A DNA stretch of 20,182 nt from a virus. The notes beneath the pieces were generated by a model. The model ran no database searches. It was not told the DNA's origin and was given only the letters and a program-made list of their open reading frames with translations. Each line of letters opens with the position of its first letter. Within the stretch, counting starts at the first letter, position 1. Below, piece after piece: positions 14,271 to 20,182 of the stretch. The position numbers were made by a program, and so were the translations under genes. The stretch covers positions 1-20,182 of IMG/VR virus record IMGVR_UViG_3300025695_000125, one strand, 5' to 3'.

Positions 14271-15496
14271 TGTCAAGGAGAAAATCACCAAATAGAATAA
14301 ATCCTGTGAAGCCAAAGGACTCAATCCACGTTGTTAATTTATCAAGTTACACGGCTCCCCAAGTTGTAGAATCAAAAAGATACGATTGGGTAGAGTATGG
14401 AGATGATAATCAATATTTTCAATATCTTATAGATAGATACAACGGATCTCCAACAAATAATGCTGCTGTCAATGGGATAGCCGAAATGATTTATGGGAGA
14501 GGATTAGATGCTACCGACAGCGAGTCTAAACCAGAAGACTACAGTAAAATGAAGGAGCTATTCTCCAAAGACTGTATGAAGAAGGTTTGTTATGACTATA
14601 AAATGATGGGTCAGGCAGCACTCCAAATAATCTATTCTAAGGACCGATCTGCTATCGTACAAGTCGAACATATGCCTATTGAAACGTTAAGGGCTGAGAA
14701 GGCTTCTGATGGCGAAATAAAGGCATATTATTACAGTAGTGATTGGTCCAAAGTACAAAAGAACGATAAGCCTAAAAGAATATCGGCTTTTGGTATGAGC
14801 AAGGATGGGATTGAGATATTATATATCCGACCCTATAGAGCTGGGTTTTATTATTATTCCCCAGTGGATTATCAAGGTGGCTTGCAATACTCTGAATTGG
14901 AGGAAGAAATTGCCAACTACCATATTAATAATATACAGAATGGCTTACAGCCTTCTATGTTGATTAACTTTAATAACGGAACTCCTGATAAAGAACAAAG
15001 AGACGCCATTGAAAGAGCGATTTATGATAAGTTTAGCGGTACGAGTAATGCAGGTAAATTTATTCTTGCATTCAACGACAGTAAGGAACTTGCTGCAACT
15101 ATTGACCCTGTAACCGTACCAGATGCCCATCAGCAATATCAATTCCTTTCTGATGAGAGTATGAAGAAGATTATGGTGTCCCATCGTATTATTTCTCCAA
15201 TGTTAGTTGGAATAAAAGACAATAGTGGTCTTGGTAACAACGCAGATGAGCTTATGACAGCTTCGCTCCTTATGGACAATACTGTTATTAGACCAATGCA
15301 AGTTACTATTATAGATAGTCTTGAGAGAATATTAGAATACAACGGAATTGAACTTGACATCTACTTTAAGACTCTACAACCTCTTGAATTTACTGATTTG
15401 ACAAATGCGATTAGTGATAGTGAGATTGAGAAAGAAACTGGAGTGAAGAAAGATGTAGAAGAAACTATAGATGAACAAATAGAAGATATTGAATAA
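14270..15496 (+). CDS. Portal protein
   Basis: A 408-residue protein forming the dodecameric ring through which DNA enters and leaves the capsid. Diagnostic segments are YDWVEYGDDNQYFQYLIDRY (38-57), SPTNNAAVNGIAEMIYGRGL (60-79), a helical core VCYDYKMMGQAALQIIY, the loop VEHMPIETLRAE, SMLINFNNGTPDKEQRDAI and the stem helices near DNSGLGNNADELMTASLLMD. The C-terminus is short and acidic (KKDVEETIDEQIEDIE) compared with many portals of 450-550 residues, but the core appears complete. The gene lies downstream of the capsid gene, opposite to the usual terminase-portal-capsid order, and no terminase is found adjacent. It overlaps its neighbours on both sides by TAATG. Confidence 0.85.
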   Translation: MSRRKSPNRINPVKPKDSIHVVNLSSYTAPQVVESKRYDWVEYGDDNQYFQYLIDRYNGSPTNNAAVNGIAEMIYGRGLDATDSESKPEDYSKMKELFSKDCMKKVCYDYKMMGQAALQIIYSKDRSAIVQVEHMPIETLRAEKASDGEIKAYYYSSDWSKVQKNDKPKRISAFGMSKDGIEILYIRPYRAGFYYYSPVDYQGGLQYSELEEEIANYHINNIQNGLQPSMLINFNNGTPDKEQRDAIERAIYDKFSGTSNAGKFILAFNDSKELAATIDPVTVPDAHQQYQFLSDESMKKIMVSHRIISPMLVGIKDNSGLGNNADELMTASLLMDNTVIRPMQVTIIDSLERILEYNGIELDIYFKTLQPLEFTDLTNAISDSEIEKETGVKKDVEETIDEQIEDIE

Positions 15497-15999
15497 TGGC
15501 AACACCCCTTTTTATAAAGAGATCGGACCTCGTAAAGAATACAGCATTAAGCGGAAATGTTGATCCTGATAAGTTTTTGCAGTTTGTAAAGCTTGCTCAA
15601 GAAATCCACATCCAGAACTTTTTGGGGACTGACCTATACGATAAAATCAGTAGTGATATATTAGCCGATTCTTTGACTGGTGATTATCTTGCTTTGGTGA
15701 ATGATTATGTACAGCCGATGCTTATCCATTATGCAATGTCTGAGTATTTACCTTTCGCATCTTATACAATAGCTAATGGGGGAGTATTCAAATATAATAG
15801 TGAGAATGCCACCCAGCCTCAAAAGGAGGAGATAGATATTTTGATTACCAAAGAGAGGGATTATGCTGAATACTATACTAATAGGTTTATAGATTATATG
15901 AGTTTCAATGCGAGTTCTAAGTTTCCAGAGTATTACAGTAATAACAATGAGGATATATATCCAGATAAAGAAAATTACTATCAAGGATGGGTTTTATAA
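15496..15999 (+). CDS. Head-tail connector-like protein (DUF6712 type)
   Basis: A 167-residue, mostly helical protein that resembles DUF6712 proteins of Bacteroidetes phages, which are placed next to portals and thought to be head-completion (adaptor) proteins. Recognisable parts are LFIKRSDLVKNTALSGNVDP (5-24), FLQFVKLAQEIHIQNFLGTD (27-46), a helix DYVQPMLIHYAMSEYLPFAS and a late segment ERDYAEYYTNRFIDYMSFN followed by KFPEY. The start overlaps the portal stop (TAATG), so the two are probably co-translated and assemble on the same vertex. Confidence 0.7.
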   Translation: MATPLFIKRSDLVKNTALSGNVDPDKFLQFVKLAQEIHIQNFLGTDLYDKISSDILADSLTGDYLALVNDYVQPMLIHYAMSEYLPFASYTIANGGVFKYNSENATQPQKEEIDILITKERDYAEYYTNRFIDYMSFNASSKFPEYYSNNNEDIYPDKENYYQGWVL

Positions 16000-16112
16000 A
16001 GAAACAGTATAAACCAAAGAAAGAAAACGAAATTAAGCTTAGTAGTTACTTAAAAAAGAAAGATGGCAAACTCAATAAATTGGGGAAAGACGTACTGCGA
16101 AATCCACGATAA
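15987..16112 (+). CDS. Very small basic protein overlapping both neighbours
   Basis: A 41-residue frame, MGFIKKQYKPKKENEIKLSS onward to KLGKDVLRNPR. Its ATG lies inside the last codons of the connector gene with AAGGA just upstream (reading caAGGATG), and its end overlaps the next gene by 50 bases. It is very rich in Lys and has no hydrophobic segment, so a DNA- or RNA-contacting protein is possible. Support comes from filling the only gap in the unit; a chance frame cannot be excluded. Confidence 0.45.
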   Translation: MGFIKKQYKPKKENEIKLSSYLKKKDGKLNKLGKDVLRNPR

Positions 16113-16284
16113 CAGTGGGTGGGGAGATGAGGAATGGACAACGTATTATATTCCAGATATTTCAGCTCCTACTTGCTGGTCAGTCGTTCCAGTTACTCCC
16201 TTTACAGCCGATTTGATAAGCTATTTTGGTGGAAATATAACAGCAGATAATACAGTCTTTAAAGCAGATAAAACACAATTATAA
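16063..16284 (+). CDS. Small structural protein with TADNT/KADKT motif
   Basis: A 73-residue protein starting MANSINWGKTYCEIHDNSGW, with SAPTCWSVVPV in the middle and ending FTADLISYFGGNITADNTVF then KADKTQL. The C-terminal TAD/KAD motif is shared with residues 162-180 of the tail protein at 3949-5037. I recall similar small proteins in flavobacterial phages but no function. A virion role, perhaps anchoring to a common partner of the tail protein, is inferred from the shared motif and the position between connector and fibre genes. Confidence 0.6.
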   Translation: MANSINWGKTYCEIHDNSGWGDEEWTTYYIPDISAPTCWSVVPVTPFTADLISYFGGNITADNTVFKADKTQL

Positions 16285-16294
16285 AGAATAGAAT

Positions 16295-17113
16295 ATGGCA
16301 ACATCAAGTTTAACTCAACCAACAAGTGCTTCTACTGGGAATATCCCATACGTTGGTACTACCGCTAATGATAATACTGGTAGTCCGTTAAGAGATGCGT
16401 TTAGCAGAATCAACAGCAGACTTATTGAAATATACGGATCTCAGGATGGTTCTAATGTGGTTCAAACTCCATTTGTTGATGGAGATAATATTAAAAATGA
16501 TACTATAGATTCCAAACATTACGCTGCTGGTTCTATTGATGAGGAACACCTAAATATTACAAATTCTCCAAGTGCGAATCAAGTACTTCAATGGGATGGT
16601 GGAACTGGTTTTACTTGGGTAAATCAATACGATGGGGATATTACTTCTGTTGTTGCTGGATTAGGTCTTACTGGTGGAGCAACTGAAGATGATGCTACCT
16701 TAAACGTTGGAGCTGGTACTGGTATTACTGTAAATGCCAACGATGTTCAGATTTCTGATAACGGAGTAGATCACCAACAATTATCTGCAAGTTATACTGA
16801 ATTATCTGCTTTAGGAACAGGAAGCTCATTTGCATTGAACTTTGACAGTGCTTGTACTTTTACAGCAACTATGGATGCTAACGCTACATTTACTTTGTCA
16901 AATGCTCAGCAAGGTCAAGTTATAGATCTAATATTAAGTGGTAACTTTACAGTTACTTTTGCTGAAACAGGTTCAACCTTCAATAAAGTTGGTTCAACAA
17001 GTTACGATGGATCTACCACCAACATTATACAAATTATTTGTACTGATGATTCATCAGGAAGTAAAATATATCACTACGCAGTAGGAACGTACGCATCTTC
17101 AATAACCGCATAA
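16295..17113 (+). CDS. Tail fibre-like protein
   Basis: A 272-residue protein. Residues 18-47 (IPYVGTTANDNTGSPLRDAF followed by RINSRLIEIY) are a hallmark N-terminal motif of fibre proteins in marine phages. Then come short repeats typical of trimeric shafts, including NQVLQWDGGTGFTWV (95-109), GDITSVVAGLGLTGG (114-128) and ATLNVGAGTGITVNANDVQI (134-153). Residues about 165-270 form a beta-rich tip (FTATMDANATFTLSNAQQGQ ... SSGSKIYHYAVGTYASS). It would be a trimeric structural fibre on the outside of the particle. It is followed after two bases by a fibre-assembly-like gene and then the adhesin. Confidence 0.75.
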   Translation: MATSSLTQPTSASTGNIPYVGTTANDNTGSPLRDAFSRINSRLIEIYGSQDGSNVVQTPFVDGDNIKNDTIDSKHYAAGSIDEEHLNITNSPSANQVLQWDGGTGFTWVNQYDGDITSVVAGLGLTGGATEDDATLNVGAGTGITVNANDVQISDNGVDHQQLSASYTELSALGTGSSFALNFDSACTFTATMDANATFTLSNAQQGQVIDLILSGNFTVTFAETGSTFNKVGSTSYDGSTTNIIQIICTDDSSGSKIYHYAVGTYASSITA

Positions 17114-17115
17114 TT

Positions 17116-17676
17116 ATGAAAGCAAGAGTAGAAAACGGAAATATCAAACTATACAAAACCCTGCCAAGCGAATACAAGAAAGCTGATGGTAGCGTAATCC
17201 TAAACTTTAGGAAAGCTTCAACTGATGTGTTGGAGGCCGAAGGATTTTACGATGTGGTTAAGCCAAGCTACGACTCCCAAATTCAAACAAAGGGAGGATT
17301 GTATTTTGATGAAGCATCCAGTATAGTTACATACGCAGTTACCGATATAGATTTCAATCAGGATATAGCTATCTTGGACGATAATGGTGATCCAACTGGA
17401 GAGACTGAAAAGCGTTATAAGATTGCTGATATAAAAGCTCAGAAGTTAGCTGAAATCAAGTCCAAAGCAGGGGAGCTATTAAAACCTACTGATTGGCAAG
17501 TTATCAGAAAGATGGAAAGAAACATTGATATAGACTTGGATGTAGCGACAGAAAGAGCAGATATACTTGCTGAAGCCAATAGGTTAGAAGCTGAGGTTAA
17601 CGCTAAGAAGTCCTACAAGACAGTATTACAATATCAAGTTAGATTTTTTCCACCATCTGAAGAACAAGTGATATGA
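17116..17676 (+). CDS. Tail fibre assembly-like protein (DUF4376-like C-terminus)
   Basis: A 186-residue protein without hydrophobic segments. The N-terminal half is mixed (ENGNIKLYKTLPSEYKKADG). The C-terminal half has ADIKAQKLAEIKSKAGELL (104-122), then KPTDWQVIRKMERNIDIDLD (123-142) and VATERADILAEANRLEAEVN. The TDW..IR..E pattern with following R and charged helix is what tail-fibre assembly proteins and DUF4376 domains carry in many phages. It stands between the fibre and the adhesin and overlaps the latter by ATGA, so a chaperone or fibre-tip role in adsorption apparatus assembly is probable. No peptidase motif is visible. Confidence 0.6.
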   Translation: MKARVENGNIKLYKTLPSEYKKADGSVILNFRKASTDVLEAEGFYDVVKPSYDSQIQTKGGLYFDEASSIVTYAVTDIDFNQDIAILDDNGDPTGETEKRYKIADIKAQKLAEIKSKAGELLKPTDWQVIRKMERNIDIDLDVATERADILAEANRLEAEVNAKKSYKTVLQYQVRFFPPSEEQVI

Positions 17677-19742
17677 GTTTCAATAAAAGATTTTTCCCAG
17701 TAGGGGGGATAGTTGCATCTTCAGAAGCAGCCTGTCTAACCGATACAACTGACATCTTTGGCGATTCAAGTGGTGTTGCTTTATATTCTTTGGATTACGA
17801 TGGAAGTGATGCAAGTGGTAATTACGATGGCACACCTACAAACGTTGAGTTCGGAGTAGGCGGTCAAATAAACTATGGTGCAAGGTTTAACGGTAGTAGT
17901 AGTTATATTGATACAGGTATTGGAGGTTCAGTATTAGGGGAGTTATTTTCTGTATCTTTTTGGTTTAAAACCTCAACCACAGGCACATTTCAAACTATTT
18001 TTGATAACGGAGGTAACACTTCGGCATCAACAGGTTTTGCAATTACTATTCCAACTGATAATATTTTAAAAGCAAATTTTACTAATAGCGGCGGCGGTGG
18101 TGGAATTGACGTTTTTACTTTATCCACCAATACAACAGTTACAGATGGTAATTGGCATCATTGCGTAATAACATATAATGATGAATCGGTAAAAATATAT
18201 CTTGATAATGGTACACCTATTACAGGAACAAATACAGAGCCATTTACACAAGCAGCTAATAATTTAAGAATCGGTGCTTATTATGCGGATGGAAATTTGC
18301 TTGAATTTAATGGAAGTTTAGACCAAGTAAGAATATTCGATAAAGCGTTATCTTCAAGCGAAGTATCTACTCTATACGCAGAAACCGCTTGTGTATATGA
18401 GTGTACTACTGATACAGTAGATTTCGCTACAACCAATTTAGCTTATTACAAATTGGACAATTCAGCAGAGGATGAAACAGGAACCTATGATGGGGCAGCT
18501 ACAAATGTAAATTATGCCTTTGGTCGATTTGGTCAAGCTGCGGTGTTTAATGGGAGTAGTAGCGTGATATTGGTTGAGGATTCTTCGGCTAATGCCTTTG
18601 GGTTTGCTAACCATACAGGGACAGCGAGTGCTTGGGTGAATATAAATAGTTTTTCTGCAGAAAACAATATACTTGCAAAAAGAGATATTGGTAATCCAGG
18701 CAATAGGCATTGGATGTTACGTGTTGATACGTCAAATAATATTAATTTTTATATTTATAATACTGATACTAATCAGCAAGCAGTTATATCAAGTACAGTT
18801 CTTAATGCAAACCAATGGTATCATATTGCAGTTACATTGACAACTTCTGATGTTAAAATCTATATAAATGGCGTTGAGGATACGACTGCAAGTTCTACTT
18901 ATTCTACAATTCAGAATGATGGTGCTGATTTACAAATTGGCAGAAGGGGTACAAATACAAGCCACAATTATTTTGACGGCAAAATAGACCAAGTACGCAT
19001 CTTTTCAACTGCCCTTACATCAGACCAAGTAACACAACTTTACGAGGAAAAACAATGTTTTGATACTGTAACAGAACCAACAGGAAATTTAAGATTTGAT
19101 GAGTTTTGGGCAGGATATGACGATGGTCAAACTAATAGAGCAGAATTTAAGTTAAGTGGTAAAGGTGTAGATTTCAATACCTATTCCGAAGGACACGCAG
19201 TATTAAATCAAAACCCTCAAACAAGTGGTAAATACTATTTAGAAATAAAATTGGTTGGTACAAGTGGACACGATTTATTCGGTGTATTCAATAGGAGTAC
19301 AAATACTGACTATGACGTTTCACCATACGCTCAAAAGAACCCAATAGACGCAAATTATGGGGCTTTTTTATATGCGAGGGGTAGTGGTGTTTATATAGGT
19401 AATGTTTCACAAAGTGGATTTACAAATCTTTCCCTTACTGATGGAGATATTGTTTGTATGGCTGTTAATGTAGATGAGAAAAGAATATGGTGGGGCAGAA
19501 GGGATGGTTTAAGCGATTCAAGCGTTACTTGGAATAGCGGAAATCCAAATGGAGGATATGGTGGTTTAGAAGTTAGTTTTGTACCATCTGATGTAATTGT
19601 TGCACATACCTCTGAAACCCTTTCTCGATTTAGCGAATTTGAGGTTTTAGACCACGCTGATATGTTGGAGCCACCTTTTAACTTTTCATATTTAGATGGT
19701 GCGTTTACAGCATCACTAACAGAAAATGAAGCTAATTTCTAA
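17673..19742 (+). CDS. Adhesin with two LamG-like domains and a SPRY-like domain
   Basis: A 689-residue protein, probably the receptor-binding component. A short N-terminal segment (1-30) precedes two concanavalin/LamG-like domains in tandem: residues 36-236 (ARFNGSSSYIDTG, SVSFWFKTS, WHHCVITYNDESVKIYLDNG, DQVRIFDKALSSSEVSTLYA) and 256-460 (AVFNGSSSVILVED, ASAWVNINSFS, QWYHIAVTLTTSDVKIYING, DQVRIFSTALTSDQVTQLYE). The two are clearly related but diverged, so an old duplication. Residues about 517-650 resemble SPRY domains (SGKYYLEIKLVG, LTDGDIVCMAVNVDEKRIWW, SGNPNGGYGG). LamG folds bind glycans, so recognition of host surface polysaccharide is inferred. No enzyme active site was recognised. 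Confidence 0.75.
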   Translation: MSFNKRFFPVGGIVASSEAACLTDTTDIFGDSSGVALYSLDYDGSDASGNYDGTPTNVEFGVGGQINYGARFNGSSSYIDTGIGGSVLGELFSVSFWFKTSTTGTFQTIFDNGGNTSASTGFAITIPTDNILKANFTNSGGGGGIDVFTLSTNTTVTDGNWHHCVITYNDESVKIYLDNGTPITGTNTEPFTQAANNLRIGAYYADGNLLEFNGSLDQVRIFDKALSSSEVSTLYAETACVYECTTDTVDFATTNLAYYKLDNSAEDETGTYDGAATNVNYAFGRFGQAAVFNGSSSVILVEDSSANAFGFANHTGTASAWVNINSFSAENNILAKRDIGNPGNRHWMLRVDTSNNINFYIYNTDTNQQAVISSTVLNANQWYHIAVTLTTSDVKIYINGVEDTTASSTYSTIQNDGADLQIGRRGTNTSHNYFDGKIDQVRIFSTALTSDQVTQLYEEKQCFDTVTEPTGNLRFDEFWAGYDDGQTNRAEFKLSGKGVDFNTYSEGHAVLNQNPQTSGKYYLEIKLVGTSGHDLFGVFNRSTNTDYDVSPYAQKNPIDANYGAFLYARGSGVYIGNVSQSGFTNLSLTDGDIVCMAVNVDEKRIWWGRRDGLSDSSVTWNSGNPNGGYGGLEVSFVPSDVIVAHTSETLSRFSEFEVLDHADMLEPPFNFSYLDGAFTASLTENEANF

Positions 19743-19783
19743 TGAATGTTATATTTTCAAAAATAGAGTGAAATGAAAATAAG

Positions 19784-19936
19784 ATGGAAGATTTGAAAAT
19801 ATTTGGAATATACGGATTGAATATAGGTGCATTGGCATTTAGTTTTAGCGAGATTAATCCTGCTATACAATTCTTGGTGCTTTTAGCTACTTTAACTTTT
19901 ACTGTAATTCAAATAATTAAAGCCCTTAAAAAGTAA
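19784..19936 (+). CDS. Small membrane protein, holin-like
   Basis: A 50-residue protein, MEDLKIFGIYGLNIGALAFS onward, with hydrophobic stretches at about 7-20 and 26-45 split by SEINPA, and a basic C-terminus (KALKK). Small size, one or two membrane helices and a Lys-rich tail fit a holin, the membrane protein that triggers lysis, but no endolysin is visible in the window, so the role is inferred. The ATG at 19784 follows a 41-base gap after the adhesin and the stop overlaps the next gene (TAATG), which also encodes a membrane protein. Confidence 0.6.
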   Translation: MEDLKIFGIYGLNIGALAFSFSEINPAIQFLVLLATLTFTVIQIIKALKK

Positions 19937-20182
19937 TGCCACAAATCGACATCGATGGAGATGGAAAAGCAGACCTACAAATAGACGTTAAAACGCTTGT
20001 AGGAATCGCTATGGGGTTGTTTTCTATCGCTGGTGTGTATTTTACTTTAATGTCGCAAATACAAGCCTTAGAAGTATCGGTAATGCGTATGGAAGCCGAG
20101 TTAAAAATGAATAGTGAATTCAGGATTAAATGGCCAAGAGGCGAGATGGGAAACTTACCTGATGATGCAGAGCAAAATCTAA
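19936..20182 (+). CDS. Membrane protein with DxDxDG motif, cut by window end
   Basis: The first 82 residues are visible; the frame is open at the right edge. The N-terminus is PQIDIDGDGKADLQIDVKT, with a DxDxDGxxD loop like those of Ca-binding EF-hand or thrombospondin-type repeats, then one membrane helix (about 20-40, LVGIAMGLFSIAGVYFTLMS), then a charged helix and FRIKWPRGEMGNLPDDAEQN. I recall proteins with this layout in flavobacterial phages. Topology is a short N-terminal part, one anchor and a coiled coil or extended C-terminal part, which suits a spanin-like or holin-partner protein. Which side the acidic loop faces cannot be told. Confidence 0.6.
   Translation, partial: MPQIDIDGDGKADLQIDVKTLVGIAMGLFSIAGVYFTLMSQIQALEVSVMRMEAELKMNSEFRIKWPRGEMGNLPDDAEQNL

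Noticed and set aside
17673-19742. Diversity-generating retroelement target in the adhesin gene
   Set aside because: No reverse transcriptase, template repeat or near-identical adenine-rich repeat pair was seen in the window; the LamG copies are old, diverged domain duplicates.
19742-19771. Nine-codon open frame overlapping the adhesin stop
   Set aside because: Too short to support, with no family or composition signal; the membrane protein start at 19784 is separate.

Overview
The window reads as part of the genome of a tailed double-stranded DNA phage (or prophage) of a Bacteroidetes host, most likely a marine flavobacterium. The basis is that the DNA is AT-rich, every gene is on the + strand and tightly packed, and most products belong to phage structural families that I know mainly from flavobacterial phages: the XkdF-like prohead protease, the DUF6712-like connector, the 'NVVGAS...DVTT' tape-measure C-terminus and the 'CCDGS..AQGIG' mini-protein. 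Promoter-like boxes also fit the Bacteroidetes TAnnTTTG consensus. Family names come from reading the translations; no database search was run.

Layout. Positions 1-419 are non-coding and hold a 14-bp iteron array, short dispersed repeats and a probable promoter. Next comes a tail module: a tail assembly chaperone with a probable -1 frameshift (420-1183), a tail-terminator-like protein (1180-1671), an HK97 gp10-like protein (1671-2261), a PKD + von Willebrand A protein (2261-3946), two large tail/baseplate-like proteins (3949-7367), a 50-residue protein (7364-7516) and the tape measure (7500-9530). The head module follows: a prohead protease with two extra domains (9541-10881), a jelly-roll-like decoration or fibre protein, a Cys-rich mini-protein, an acidic scaffold and the major capsid protein (12245-13207), which ends in a strong terminator. 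A tail-tube-like protein (13278-13829) has its own terminator.

A new probable transcription unit starts at about 13884. It carries a small beta-rich protein, the portal (14270-15496), a head-tail connector (15496-15999), two small proteins, a fibre protein, a fibre-assembly-like protein and a large adhesin with two LamG-like domains and a SPRY-like domain (17673-19742). Two small membrane proteins close the window, the last cut by its right edge; they may belong to the lysis module.

Together these genes build a capsid, a connector, a long tail and an adsorption apparatus. A tape measure and tail tube are present without a recognisable sheath, which points to a non-contractile (siphovirus-like) tail. 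Terminase, replication, integration and endolysin genes are not in this window. The most notable points are the dual-frame chaperone with a canonical slippery site, the vWA domain with an intact DxSxS motif in a tail-module protein, the three-domain protease fusion, and the repeat-rich control region at the left end.
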